Shown here in pieces: positions 1 to 11,053 of a stretch of DNA of 64,000 nucleotides. Source of the stretch: Dactylis glomerata (Eukaryota > Streptophyta > Magnoliopsida > Poales > Poaceae); assembly GCA_007115705.1 (NCBI GenBank), contig QXEO01000247.1, positions 17,560,636 through 17,624,635 of the forward strand. The letters run 5' to 3'. The first letter of the stretch is position 1. Every line of letters begins with the position of its first letter. A program made the translations under genes and the position numbers. The notes under the pieces are model-generated. The model was given only the letters and a program-made list of their open reading frames with translations, did no database searches and was not told the DNA's origin.

Positions 1-1001
1 AATACTAACTTCACTATGCCACTCTAAACTATTCTCCAATGGGTAACAAACACTAATCATGTGTAGGGCTACGAAGCACTCCTCAAAGTTCGCATTTCCC
101 CATACTAGATTGCCCCACAATATCACCGTGAACGCACTAGATGGTTCCAACAAACACCAACAATCATAGAAACACTAGCCAAAAAGACACACACAATGCG
201 CACACTGTCACCTTCACATCATGATACAAGGTGTCTCCAGAGATTACAATAATAAAGCACGGGAGTAGCATATTATCTGAATAATAGCATCTACCAATTC
301 AACTAGATAAAAAGCTCACGATCACATAAAGATCACATCATGGGAGAGAGAGGTGAACCACATAGCTACCGGTAGAGCCCTCAGCCCCGGGGGAGAACTA
401 CTCCCTCCTCATCATCAGAGGCAACAACGGCGATAGAGATGGTGGTGAGGTCGATGGAGACGGCGGGGATGGCAATGGAGACCGATGGAGATGGCTCTGG
501 GGCCGTCCAGGCAGGGTGCCGAAACAGAGACTTCTATCCCCCGAATTTCATCGGTGGCGGCAGCAGAGCTATAGGACTTCTTCTCGAAAAACACCGATTG
601 ATTTAGGGTTTGGACTTTGGGAGGCTTTAAATAGGCGGAGAGGCGGCGTTAGAGCTGGGCCAGGGCTACCTCACCATAGGGCCGTGCGGGCCAAGGGGCG
701 CGCCACCCTAGGGTGAGGCTGCCCTCTGGCCCCCCCTCCGGCTCTCGTTCGGTCCTCGTCCTTCGTCCGGGAAAAATAAGAGTTTTGGTCTTCATTTTGT
801 CCAATTCTAAGAATATTTCCTATGTAGATTTTCTGAAACACAAAAATAGCAGAAAATAGGGAACTGGCACTGTGGCATCTCGTTAGTAGGTAAGTTCCAG
901 AAAATATATAAAAATGCCATGAAGTGTAACAAAACGCAAAGCAAATGGTGCATAAACAAGCGTGGAGCATCAAAAATTATAGATACGTTTGAGACATATC
1001 A
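1..1001 (-). repeat. Type I Athila-like LTR, cut off by window start
   Basis: On the minus strand this begins TGATATGTCTC at 1001 and matches, over about 1 kb, the LTR at 11370-12369 and more distantly both LTRs of element B. The sequence beyond 1001 is the 3' non-coding interior of element A, which in element C continues without a break at the equivalent place (about 63720). So this LTR was inserted into A rather than being A's own 3' LTR. Whether it is a solo LTR or the 5' LTR of a full element running left cannot be told here. Confidence 0.85.
510..718 (-). promoter_or_regulatory. LTR promoter/leader cassette (hairpin, TATA, leader motif)
   Basis: Reading the minus strand: inverted repeat CCTCACC/GGTGAGG (669-718), TATA-like CTATTTAAAG (625-634), then GGCACCCTGCC (510-520). 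The spacing matches the cassettes in B, A, E, F and C. Confidence 0.55.
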
Positions 1002-1170
1002 TACATCTCCTCCAAAAGAAATTTGTTAGTGTCCAACCATTTATTGCAGCAAACAAAACAAAAGAAAACTGAAAGCAAAAGTAAAGACGCTCCAAGAAAA
1101 ATGCATAGAATATGAAGCAATAAAAATATAGTGTGTTGAAAGATGACCTAATTTTTGCCGATGAAGAAGG

Positions 1171-1251
1171 GGTGCCTCGGGGGCATCCCCAAGCTTTGAT
1201 GCTTGTACCTCTTGGATATTTCCTGGGCTGACATGGGCATCCCCAAGATTG
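1171..1251 (-). repeat. PPT-like pair and stem-loop in element A
   Basis: Two copies of AGCTTGGGGATGCC about 55 bp apart. The proximal one runs into a GC-rich imperfect hairpin (GGGGATGCC ... GGCACCCC). The same arrangement is in B (6172-6258) and C (63483-63570). The motif equals the polypurine tract in front of B's 3' LTR. Confidence 0.6.
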
Positions 1252-2145
1252 AGCTTTTGTCCATACTTCATCTCATCTTATCACTCTCCATTCCTTACAC
1301 TTGAAAACTTCCTTCATATAAAACTTCACACAATTCTATTAGCTACATTAGCATAAACATGATAGTAGATCAACCCTTTTGGTTCAGTTTCAAACTCAAA
1401 TACACCACATATAAAGAATACACTATGTAGAAACTTACTCAAAAGTTCCATGATCAAAATAACTCAAAAAGAAAGCGATCGAGAGGCAAACACAAATAGT
1501 GGCAGAATCTGTCAAAACAGTACAGCTGACAAAGAATGATTTTTTCGAGGACCTTTTGTTGCTCAAATAGAAAAGTACAAAACTAATTAAAGTTTGGATA
1601 TAACCTGGGGCATATGCATAAGAAATCGCAGCTCAAAAAGATACTCTGAGAATTTTCACGAATGTTTACAGTGCAGCGCAGAAATCTGTTTCAGGACAGC
1701 AACTTCCCCAAATCTTACCTCCCTCAAATTAGAGGTTCTTCTTGGCACAACAACGAAATAAAAATGATAAGGATAGGTTATTACAGTAGTAATAATTTCC
1801 AAGAGTCAAATAAAAGAAAAAGTACTGAAAATAAAACATTGGGTTATCTCCCAAGAGTGCTTTTCTTTAACGCCTTTGAGCTAGGCGCAGAAAGTGAAAA
1901 TCAAGTAATATCAAGAGAAGCATTAAGATCAACTGTTTCCTCAAGAGCACCACTTACCATACTTGGCACTTTAGAAGTTTCTGAAGATGATTCAACCTGC
2001 AAGTCACTCTTAGTTGAACTAAAAGTCTTACCAATCTTAAAAACATGCTGCGGTTTAGGCACAAACACCATGGGAACATACATAAATTTTTGCTCTTTTC
2101 CAACAAAAGCTTTCTCCTTAAATTTAAGAGAAGAGAAAATTGAAC

Positions 2146-2613
2146 TTAAAGTTTCATAGGCTCCTCTATTTTACCAATCTGAAGGTTTTGACTATCATGA
2201 GTACTAGCCTCTAAAATGGTGATTCTCTTACCGATACTTTCTATCGATTCATTAACCTGGCTAGCGTTATCAAGGATATTTGGCAAACTTTTTTCTAAAG
2301 AGCTAAGTTTTTCTAAGACTTCATCTAAAGTGACCTCAGTTTTAACAACATGGATAGGTGGTACTCCCACTAAACTTTCAATTAAAGTGCATGCTTCCAA
2401 AGCGGGAGTACCCAGAAAAATACCTCCTGCAAGAGTATCAAGAACGTACCTATTCCAACTAGATATACCAACATAAAAATTTCTAAGAAGGATCATGGTA
2501 GAATGCTTCTTTGTACACCTATGGTGAGCATTGCTAATTTGGTACCAAGCATCTTTCAAACTCTCTCCCCCTTGTTGCTTAAAAGTATGAACCTCAACTT
2601 CAGGATTACTCAT
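2146..2613 (-). pseudogene. gag-like ORF of element A
   Basis: About 155 residues from the ATG at 2613, starting MSNPEVEV. It contains a stretch (FKQQGGESLKDAWYQ, then a run ending LRNFYVGI) typical of the N-terminal capsid region of Athila-lineage gag proteins, followed by a heptad-like C-terminal part. It is much shorter than a full gag of 400 or more residues and has no zinc knuckle and no protease. A homologous short gag is found in element C (62345). The frame stays open upstream of 2613 to 2859, but that part covers the primer site and LTR end, so I chose the internal ATG. It is either a remnant or a short protein kept by a non-autonomous family; the similar length in C favours the second view. 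Confidence 0.6.
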
Positions 2614-2775
2614 TCTAGCAAGACTAAAAGCAAGCAAGTAAGAATTAACAACTATAAAGGAACTAATTTTTTTGTAATTTTGATAAAACGATGCAAGCAA
2701 AAATAAAATAAACCAAAACAATAACAAAGTAAAAGATTGAGCGTGAGAGACTCCCCTTGCAGAAATCTTCTTTCT

Positions 2776-2792
2776 CCCCGACAACGGCGCCA
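2776..2792 (-). other. Primer binding site of element A (tRNA-Asp type)
   Basis: Minus strand TGGCGCCGTTGTCGGGG, 10 nt inside the LTR end (CCATCA). It is complementary to the 3' end of plant tRNA-Asp, as in the Athila lineage. Confidence 0.85.
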
Positions 2793-2802
2793 GAAAAATG
2801 CT

Positions 2803-2982
2803 TGATGGTGCATAGTAGGCACCCAGTTGGGAACCCCAAGAGGAAGGTATGATGAGCACAGCAGCAAGTTTCCCTCAGTTGTGAAACCAAGGTTTATCGA
2901 ACCAGTAGGAGAAAGCCAAGCTTCAGAAAGTTGATGCTCGCTAGCTTTGCGACAGCTCTGGACAATTTATATGGCACCTCGT
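2803..2982 (-). repeat. Element A 5' LTR, inner 175 bp (split by B)
   Basis: Matches the end of the type II LTR of element C (about 52590-52714), including the 'aaaccttggtttcataactgag' type segment. Its other part is at 9604-11053. The last five bases, CTCGT, are the duplication made by B. Confidence 0.85.
2978..2982. other. Target site duplication of element B (left)
   Basis: CTCGT, repeated exactly at 9599-9603 right after B's 3' LTR. Confidence 0.9.
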
Positions 2983-4526
2983 TGATACGTCTCAAACGTA
3001 TCTATAATTTTTGATGCTCCATGCTTGTTTTTACACCATTTGCCTTGTGTTTCATTACACTTCGTGGCATTTTTATGCGATTTCCGGAACTAACCTATTG
3101 ACAAGATGCCACAGTACCAGTTCCCTGTTTTCTACTGTTTTTGTGTTTCAGAAAAGCTACACAGGAAATATTCTTGGAATTGGACGAACAAGTTCCTGAA
3201 GTCTTATTTTCCCCGGAAGCTTCCAGAGATCCGAAGAGGAGTAGGAGAGGGGCCATAGGCTGCCCTCACACTAGGCCTGCATAGCCCAGGCCCTGGCCAC
3301 GCCGCCTAGGTGTGAGGAGGCCTGGGGCCACTCCTGATGATACCCCTTCGCCTATAAGAAGCCTCAGGATGGAAAACCCTAAAGGAGTCAGCGAAATTTC
3401 TAGAACAGTTTCGTAGCTCCGCCGCCGCCATTGACGAATTTCGGGGGACAGAAGTCTCTGTTCTGGCACCCTGCCGGGACGGGGAAGTGTCCTCGGAGCC
3501 ATCTCCATTGGTCTCCATCGCCGTCTCCGCCGTCTCCATCGACCTCACCGCCATCTCCATCAACCTTGCTGTCTCCTATGATGAGGAGGGAGTAGTTCTC
3601 CCCCGGGGCTGATGGCTCTATCGGTAGCTATGTGGTTCACCTCTCTCTCCCATGATGTGATCTTTATGTGATCATGAGCTTTGTATCATGTTGAATAAGT
3701 AGATGTTACTCTTCTTCATTATGTGTACTCTAGTGTGTTATTAAAGTAATCTATTCCTCCTGCCTTGGTGTAACGGTGACAGTGCGTGCATCATGGTGGT
3801 ACTTGGTCTAGGCTACGATTGTGATCTCTTATGGATTATGAGAACAATTATCGCTATGCTAGTATTGAAGTGATCTATTCCTCCTTTCATGGTGTAATGT
3901 TGACAGTGTGTGCACCGTGTTAGTACTTGGTCTAGTTGCAATAATATTTATCTTGAGTTGTGATTTGATTTGGATATCTCTATGAGTGGTGTTTGTCAAG
4001 TACTTGATGAACTTTGAGGAGTGCTTCGTAGCCCTACGCAATGATTAGTGTTATTTAATAGGAGAGTAATTCAGAGTACCATAGTGAAGAGAAGTTATTT
4101 ATTTATTTATTCAATTGTGTTATATTTGTTGGGAGGGTGTCCACTAGTGAAAGTATGATTCCTAGGCCTTGTTTCCAAGCATTGCACACCATTTACTTGT
4201 TGTTTTGTTACTTGTTTGCTTACTGTCATTTTTTATTTCATATTGCATTTACTACTTATAATCATCCATACCGCTTGTATTTTACTATCTCTTCCCCGAA
4301 CTAGTGCACCTATACATCTGACAAGTGTATTGGGTGTGTTGGGGACACAAGAGACTTTCTGTATCATAATTGCAGGGTTGCTTGAGAGGGATAGCTTTGA
4401 CCTCTTCCTCCCTGAGTTCGATAAACCTTGGGTGATCCACTTAAGGGAAACTTGCTGCTGCTCTATAAACCTCTGCACTTGGAGGCCCAACACTGTCTAC
4501 AAGAACATAAGCGTGTGTAGACATCA
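2983..4526 (+). repeat. Element B 5' LTR
   Basis: Starts TGATACGTCTC and ends GTGTAGACATCA, 1544 bp. It pairs with the 3' LTR at 8107-9598, with several small indels between them. Confidence 0.92.
3264..3475 (+). promoter_or_regulatory. LTR promoter/leader cassette of B
   Basis: Hairpin with arms CCTCACAC / GTGTGAGG (3264-3317), TATAAGA at 3353-3359 and GGCACCCTGCC at 3465-3475. In the 3' LTR the hairpin's right arm is deleted (about 8386-8420), while TATAAG (8445) and GGCACCCTGC (8541) remain. Confidence 0.6.
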
Positions 4527-4536
4527 AGTGCTTTTC

Positions 4537-4553
4537 TGGCGCCGTTGCCAGGG
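4537..4553 (+). other. Primer binding site of element B (tRNA-Asp type)
   Basis: TGGCGCCGTTGCCAGGG, 10 nt after the LTR end; complementary to the tRNA-Asp 3' end with one change. Confidence 0.85.
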
Positions 4554-4666
4554 AGGTAAGGTAAAAGGTACTCGCATCCTCCTGTGTGAGTGCTCGGAGT
4601 TATTTCCTTTAGATTCTGCAATTACATCTTTTTGTTTCTTGTTTTTATTTTCACTAGTTAGGCTTA

Positions 4667-5278
4667 ATGGAAAACAATGAGTTCTTTAGTCTTTTTCCTG
4701 TGTTTAGATATGAAGTGTTTGAAGAGAAAATTGAAAAACCTTTGGAGCTTAATTCGCATGCTAATAGTATTGTTAGTATGAATGTTTTGAACACTGTTAT
4801 TACTAATGATATAGAAAAGTCTAAGCTTGGGGAAGCTGATTTTGTTAAGCATGATATTTTTAGTTCCCCAGCTTTAGAGGAGAAAGTTTGCTCTGATGAT
4901 ATTTTATCTCCCCTATATGATGTTCCTTCTTATGATGATATGGTTGAAGAATATGCTTTACGAAATAGCTGTTGTCTAGCTTGTGATGATACTAAACCTC
5001 TAGTTTATGATGGTTATGGTGATGGGTATAATATTTTTAGTTCACCTACTTTTGAGGAGAAAATTAGTTATGATTACAATATGCCTCCTATTTTTGATGA
5101 TTATGGTGATGAGAATAATTATTCTGTTGAATCTGCTCCTACACTATTGTTCATGTGGGGAGTATTAATTCTTTTATGCATGTGGCTCATGATAGAGATG
5201 CTTTATGTGATAGTTATATTGTTAGTTCTATTCATGATGCTACTGAAAGTTATTATGAGAGAGGGAAACATAGTTTGA
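4667..5278 (+). CDS. Orphan ORF of element B, acidic protein of unknown function
   Basis: About 203 codons from the ATG at 4667, 115 bp after the primer site. I do not recognise the protein. It is acidic and contains two related segments: IFSSPALEEK followed by an Asp/Tyr-rich stretch, then IFSSPTFEEK followed by a similar DDY-rich stretch. That suggests an internal duplication of about 60 residues. The last 45 residues are very hydrophobic and look like an out-of-frame reading, because a frame opening at 5155 continues with more balanced composition. There is likely a frameshift near 5140-5155. It sits where gag would start but shows no gag core, zinc knuckle or protease. It could be a protein kept by this non-autonomous family or a chance frame. 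Confidence 0.45.
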   Translation: MENNEFFSLFPVFRYEVFEEKIEKPLELNSHANSIVSMNVLNTVITNDIEKSKLGEADFVKHDIFSSPALEEKVCSDDILSPLYDVPSYDDMVEEYALRNSCCLACDDTKPLVYDGYGDGYNIFSSPTFEEKISYDYNMPPIFDDYGDENNYSVESAPTLLFMWGVLILLCMWLMIEMLYVIVILLVLFMMLLKVIMREGNIV

Positions 5279-5514
5279 TGGATCTCAACAATATTGAGTT
5301 TCCCCTCTTTATGTTGCAATTCTTGAAGTTGTACTTGTTTTGCCTTCCTATGCTTTTTGCTTTGCGCTTTTATGACTTGTCTCTTTACAAGACTATTTTT
5401 CATAGGAAGTGGTTTAGATTTAAATGTGTTCCATACTTGCTTTTAGATGCTCTCTATTGCTTTAAGTTCCTATATGACACCTTTGCCTCAAGCTCTTATA
5501 TGGCGCCCACATGA
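5155..5514 (+). pseudogene. Continuation frame of the element B ORF
   Basis: An open frame of 119 codons that overlaps the end of the upstream ORF in a different phase and continues its Asp/His/Ser-rich style before becoming aromatic and Leu-rich. It ends just before the conserved non-coding block at 5530. It is most simply the original C-terminal part separated by a small indel. No function can be assigned. Confidence 0.35.
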
Positions 5515-8086
5515 GCATCTTTGCAAATTACTGCGCCTAGCTCAAAGGCGTTAAAGAAAAGCACTCTTGGGAGATAACCCATTGTTTTATTTTCAGTAAT
5601 TTTTCTTTTATGTGAGTCTTGGAAGTCATTACTACTGTAATGAGCACTCCTTATCCTTTTTATTTTGTTTTTGTGCCAAGAGAAGCCTCTAATTTGAGTG
5701 AGGTAAGATTTGGGGATGTTGCTGTCCTGAAACAGTTTTCAGTGGTGCACCGTAAAAATTTGTGAAAATTCTCTGTTTATCTTTTGGACCTGCGATTTCT
5801 TGTGCATATGCCCCAGGTTATATCCAAACTTTCATTATCTGAACACTTTTTTATTTGAGCAACAGAAAACCCTCTAAAAATTCGACCTCTGTTAGCTGTT
5901 CTGTTTTGACAGATTTCTACCAATATTTGTGTTTGTCGCTTTATTGCTTTCTTTTTTAGTTCTTTTGATCACGGAACTTTTGGAGAAGTTGCTACAGTAG
6001 TACATGCTATATATGTGGTGGTTTTGGGTTAAAACCCGAAGCAAAAAGAGGTTGATTATATGTTATGCTACACTAATGTTGCTAATAGATTTGTGTTTAG
6101 TTTTGTATGAAGGAAGTTTTCAAATGTAGGGATTGGAGAATGATGAGATGAGTTGAAGAATGGACAAAAGCTCAAGCTTGGGGATGCCTATGCATGACCC
6201 CAAGAAATAACCAAGAAGTACAAGCGTCAAAGCTTGGGGATGCCCCCGAGGCACCCCTTCTTCATCGGCAAAAATCAGGTCACCTTTCAAAACACTATAT
6301 TTTTATTGCTTCATGCACTATGCGTTTTTCTTGGAGCGTCAGTTGTTTTAGTTTTCTTTATTAGTTTAGTTTGTTTGCTGCAATAAATGGTTGATCACAT
6401 CATGTTGGTTTGGAGGGAGACATACTTCACTTTTCATTTACCAAGAACACTCCGTTTTTCACTCTTATCGCTTCAACGAGTGTTCTCTTTTTCTGCTACC
6501 GCATTTAGCTTTCAATTTTTGCCTTGATTTTTGTTCAGATCTTATTTTATCTTTGCATCAAGGTGTATTTGGACCTCTGGTCTACGTTGGTTTTACTCAA
6601 AAGAGTTTCCTCAAAAAGGTTTGAATGGTGTTGGAAAAGAGAATAAGTTTCATGCAAAAAAGTGGTACAAAAAGGAGCTTGTGTAGACTACGACCTAGGC
6701 TTTTGCATGTCGTGCTTGATGTCTTCTTGATAGTATGCTTAGTGATTTTTTGCTGTAGCATGACTTGTCTCAAATAACTGAGATTGCTTAATGAGCCTTT
6801 GAAAAAATCATGCATTATTTTTATTATTTGGAAGCATTATTTTGGTTTTCTCCTTGATGCTTTATTTAGGTTGACTTGGCGCATGTTCACACATGTTAGA
6901 CTCTTACAAAATTGCCAATAGCCTCTATGATTATTTAGTTTTGACTTTTGATGCCATCTTATGCTTATTTCAATGTCGCTTTATCGCTTTGCATGATTAT
7001 GGCCGTTATTGCTCTCTTAGTTGGTCGCTCCCAGTCTTTTGCTAGCCTTCATTTTGTACTGAGTATGAGCTCTACTCGTGCATCCAACTCCTAAAAACCA
7101 AGTTTGCCATTGTGTCCACTATAAACTCCTATGCATGGTATTTGTAAGCCATTCCAAGTAAATTTTCATGTGCTACCTTTGAAAAAACCTTCAAAACACT
7201 TCTCATTTTGTAACACTATTTTTAGCTCATGGGGACATAGTGGTCGGATTTGCTATCTTCCATATTGCTTATTCCAAAAAGAAAAGAAAAAGAAAAAAGA
7301 AAGAAAAAAAGGCACTCCTCCATGGAATGTGAATGTTGGTGGGCACTCGATGGAATCGGTTAGCCATGGTTTGAGAAAGGAAAAAAGGTGGGGAGGAGTG
7401 CCAAGTTTTATAAAAAGAGCACAAAAAGTGCCAATCTCTCTCTCAAAAACTTGCTTTATTTTTGTATGGAAGATAGTAAGAACCCCATTGCTAGTCGTTG
7501 ACAAAAGCAACCACCTCTCCAAACTCAAGTTTTATCTCTCTATTTTACAAATGAAAAGCTCTAGCACATGTTTAATCCCTACTTCCCTCTGCGAAGGGCC
7601 TTTCTTTTACTTTTATGTTGAGTCACCATCTTCTATCTTTATGCACCATTAAGAGAGCATAGTTGTTATTCTAAGTATAATGTGCATTGTCCCAAAGTTT
7701 TCATTGATTGATTCATATTGTTGGTTTCACTTGTTCTCAAATTATTTGCACCTAGTCACCCTCTTAAACTTGAAGGTGTCCTATGCATTTATGTTTTGCT
7801 ATTCCATGAGGGACAAGCTAAAGACCATTTACTATGTTTTTCCATATGATTTGAACACACGTTTGACTTTCATTGTTTCATTTTCATGATCTTTTGTTTG
7901 TGTTCATTTTCATGTTTATAACATGGTTGCTAAGTTTCTTCTATCAAGATTATGTCTTTCATGCCCATGTTTTAAGTTCTTTTGATCCCAACACTCAATG
8001 CTTTCATAGATGATCAAGATTGTGTAGGTGCATGTCACCTCAAAAATTATTTCTTTTGTTATCACTTACCTACTCGAGGACGAGCA
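5515..8086 (+). other. Long non-coding 3' interior of element B
   Basis: No gene is visible. It starts with a block (5530-5585) that recurs in A (1842-1893, minus) and C (62844-62895). It also has two PPT-like AGCTTGGGGATGCC motifs with a stem-loop (6172-6258) and a purine run at 7276-7311 (aaaag/aaaaag units). From about 5530 to 6850 it is clearly homologous to the interiors of A and C even though those carry another LTR type. Confidence 0.75.
6172..6258 (+). repeat. PPT-like pair and stem-loop in element B
   Basis: AAGCTTGGGGATGCC occurs twice. The second copy continues into CCCGAGGCACCCC, forming a GC-rich hairpin with GGGGATGCC. The real polypurine tract at 8092-8106 has the same core. 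Confidence 0.6.
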
Positions 8087-8106
8087 GGAGTTAAGCTTGG
8101 GGATGC
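8087..8106 (+). other. Polypurine tract of element B
   Basis: 'gagttaagcttggggatgc' lies directly against the 3' LTR start TGATACG at 8107. Confidence 0.8.
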
Positions 8107-9598
8107 TGATACGTCTCAAATGTATCTATAATTTTTGATGCTCCATGCTTGTTTTTACACATTTGCCTTGTGTTTCATTATACTTCGTGACGTTTTTATG
8201 CGATTTCTGGAACTAACCTATTGACAAGATGCACAGTGCCAGTTCCCTGGTTTCTGCTGTTTTTGTGTTTCAGAAAAGCTACATAGGAAATATTCTCATA
8301 ATTGGACAAAACAAGTTCCTGAAGTCTTATTTTTCTCGGAAGCTTCCAGAGATCCGAAGAGGAGTAGGAGAGGGGCCACAGGCCGCCCTCACACTAGGCT
8401 GGGGCGGCCCAGGCCCTAGCCACTCCTGACGATGCCCCTTCACCTATAAGAAGCCTCAGGACAGAAAACCCTAAAGGAGTCGGCGAAATTTCTAGAACAG
8501 TTTCGTAGCTCCACCGCCACAGGACAGAAGTCTCTATTCCGGCACCCTGCTGGGATGGGGAAGTGCCCCTGGAGCCATCTCCATCGGTCTCCATCGTCGT
8601 CGCTGCCGTCTCCATCGACCTCACCACCATCTCCATCAACCTTGCTGTCTCCTATGATGAGGAGGGAGTAGTTCTCCCCCAGGGCTGAGGGCTCTACCGC
8701 TAGCTATGTGGTTCACCTCTCTCTCCCATGATGTGATCTTTATGTGATCGTGAGCTTTGTATCATGTTGAATAAGTAGATGTTACTCTTCTTCATTATGT
8801 GTACTATAGTGTGTTATTAAAGTAATCTATTTCTCCTGCCACAGTATAACGGTGACAGTGCGTGCATCATAGTGGTACTTGGTCTAGGCTACGATTGTGA
8901 TTTCTTATGGATTATGAGAATAATTATCGCTATGATAGTATTGAAGTGGTCTATTCCTCCTTTCATGGTGTAATGTTGACAATGTGTGCACCGTGTTAGT
9001 ATTTGGTCTAGTTGCAATAATATTTATCTTGAGTTGTGATTTGATTTGGATATCTCTATGAGTGGTGTTTGTCAAGTACTTGATGAACTTTGAGGAGTGC
9101 TTCGTAGCCCTACGCAATAATTAGTGTTATTCAATAGGAGAGTAATTCAGAGTACCATAGTGAAGAGAAGTTATTTATTTGTTCAATTGTGTTATATTTG
9201 TTGGGAGTGTGTCCACTAGTGGAAGTATGATCCCTAGGCCTTGTTTTCAAGCATTGCACACCGTTTACTTGCTGTTTTGTTACTTGTTTGCTTGCTGCCA
9301 TTTTTTATTTCATATTGCATTTACTACTTATAATCATCCATACCGCTTGTATTTCACTATCTCTTCGCCGAACTAGTGCACCTATATATCTGACAAGTGT
9401 ATTGGGTGTGTTGGGGACACAAGAGACTTTCTGTATCATAATTGCAGGGTTGCTTGAGAGGGATAGCTTTGACCTCTTCCTCCCTGAGTTCGATAAACCT
9501 TGGGTGATCCACTTAAGGGAAACTTGCTGCTGCTCTACAAACCTCTGCACTTGGAGGCCCAACACTGTCTACAAGAACAGAAGCGTGTGTAGATATCA
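8107..9598 (+). repeat. Element B 3' LTR
   Basis: Starts TGATACGTCTC and ends GTGTAGATATCA. It is shorter than the 5' LTR, mainly from a deletion of GC-rich sequence at about 8400-8425 and another near 8515. Confidence 0.92.
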
Positions 9599-9603
9599 CT
9601 CGT
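9599..9603. other. Target site duplication of element B (right)
   Basis: CTCGT, identical to 2978-2982. Confidence 0.9.
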
Positions 9604-11053
9604 CTAGGGCTTTGCTTTGCACCAGCAGCAATGTGGAACCTGCACACAACACAACCAAGTACTTTGCCCCAAGTTACGATGAGGTTGTCAATCACACCGA
9701 TTTGCTGTAAACAAAGGATTAAGCGTATCGAGTGGTAAAAGATAATAGTTTGCAAGAATGTAAATAATGCGAGTAAAATTAAAACAGTAATAGCAATGTA
9801 AAAGGAATGGACCAGGGTCCACAGTTCACTAGTGGTGTCTCTCCATAAGATAAATAACAACATGCTGGGTAAACAAATTACAGTTGGGCAATTGATAGAA
9901 TAAAGATAACGTACATATGTCATGAGGATCACTATGAGATTCACTCTGGGCATTACGACAAAATACATAGACCATAATCCAACTGCATCTATGACTAATA
10001 ATCCACCCTCCGGATGTCGTCCGAGCAACCATCGGGTATTAAGTTGCGAACAACAGATTATCACCTTAAGCAAAGTGCATAATGTAAACAATGCAAATGT
10101 CCTTGAACACAAGAATGTTGTTTTCTCCCTAGTGGCAACAGCACATCTACAACCTTAGAGGTTTTTGTCACTCCCCCAGATTACTAGAGGCATGAACCCA
10201 ACTATCGACCATAAATACTCTCTCTTGGAGTCACTAGCATCTACTCGGCCAAGATATCTACTAGCAACGGAGAGCATGCAAGATCATAAACAACATAGAG
10301 ATAACATAAAGATAATATTACAGCACATCAACTTGACATAGTACCAATACTCATCGGATCCCAACAAACACAACATGTAGAATTACACAAAGATGATCTT
10401 GATCATGATAGGCAGCTCACAAGATCTATACATGAAGCACGTGGTGGAGAAGATGACCATCTAGCTACTGCTATGGATCCGTAGTCCAAGGTAGACTACT
10501 CACACGTCACTACGGAGGCGACCATGGTGGTGGAGAAGGCCTCCGGCAGGGTTTCCCCTCCCCGGCAGGGTGCTGAGAAGAGCTTCTGGACGCTTCGATC
10601 TCGCGTCGACGACAGCGGCAGCTTGCAGTATGTTTCGAGGAAAATTGATTGGGGCCTTAGGTTTTTCGCGTCGAGGGGAATATATAGGCGGAAGGGCGGC
10701 ATCAGGAGGTGGACCAGGCAGTCTCACCCCTGGTGGCACGGCCAAGGCCTAGGCCGCGCCACCCTAGGGTGTGGCTGGCCTTTGGCCCCCCTCCGTCTCA
10801 TCTTCGGACTTCGCGATGCTTCAGGAAAAATAGGAGGTTCGGCTTTTGTTTCCTCCAATTCCGAGAATATTTCCTGTGTAGCTTTTCTGAAACACAAAAA
10901 TAGCAGAAAATAGGGAACCGGCACTGTGGCGTCTTGTTAGTAGGTTAGTTCCGGAAAATGCATAAAACGCCAAGAAGTGTAACAAAACACAAAGCAAATG
11001 GTGTATAAACAAGCATGGAGCATCAAAAATATAGATATGTTTGGGATGTATCA
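9604..11053 (-). repeat. Element A 5' LTR, outer 1.45 kb (type II)
   Basis: On the minus strand it starts TGATACATCCC at 11053 and follows the type II LTR of element C (51077-52714) to the B insertion. Together with 2803-2982 it is about 1.63 kb, close to C's 1638 bp. It is inserted into the type I LTR E. Confidence 0.88.
10564..10773 (-). promoter_or_regulatory. LTR promoter/leader cassette of A
   Basis: Hairpin GGTGGCACGGCC/GGCCGCGCCACC (10732-10763, one mismatch, inside CACCC/GGGTG), TATA on the minus strand at 10677-10686, and leader motif GCACCCTGCC (10564-10573). Confidence 0.6.

Larger units (their letters stand above)
1002..2802 (-). mobile_element. Element A interior (Athila-type, non-autonomous, truncated)
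   Basis: Minus-strand interior of a retrotransposon whose 5' LTR is 11053-9604 joined to 2982-2803. It holds a tRNA-Asp-type primer site, a short gag-like reading frame (2146-2613), and a non-coding 3' part (1002-2145) homologous to elements B and C. It includes the block at about 1842-1893 that also occurs at 5530-5585 and 62844-62895. No protease, reverse transcriptase or integrase is visible. The 3' end is lost at 1001 to another LTR. Confidence 0.85.
2983..9598 (+). mobile_element. Element B: complete non-autonomous Athila-type retrotransposon (Sabrina-like)
   Basis: A 6.6 kb element with two type I LTRs (2983-4526, 8107-9598), TGAT...ATCA ends, a tRNA-Asp primer site, a polypurine tract and an exact CTCGT target duplication. 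The interior has one reading frame of unknown function near the 5' end and about 2.6 kb of non-coding sequence. No gag core, protease, reverse transcriptase or integrase is visible, so it must have moved using proteins from another element. It is inserted into the LTR of element A. The name Sabrina-like is from the LTR start and general layout only. Confidence 0.92.

Noticed and set aside
1002..1015. 1-1001 as element A's own 3' LTR
   Set aside because: The LTR type differs from A's 5' LTR (type I versus II), and the sequence at the junction continues uninterrupted in the interiors of C and B, so there is no polypurine tract there.
4537..4553. tRNA gene signals at the TGGCGCCGTTGCC-type sites
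   Set aside because: They are primer binding sites complementary to a tRNA 3' end, each 10-24 nt after an LTR, not tRNA genes; no cloverleaf surrounds them.
7276..7311. Purine-rich run as a polypurine tract
   Set aside because: It is an A-rich simple repeat 800 bp from the 3' LTR; the tract abutting the LTR at 8087-8106 is a better fit.
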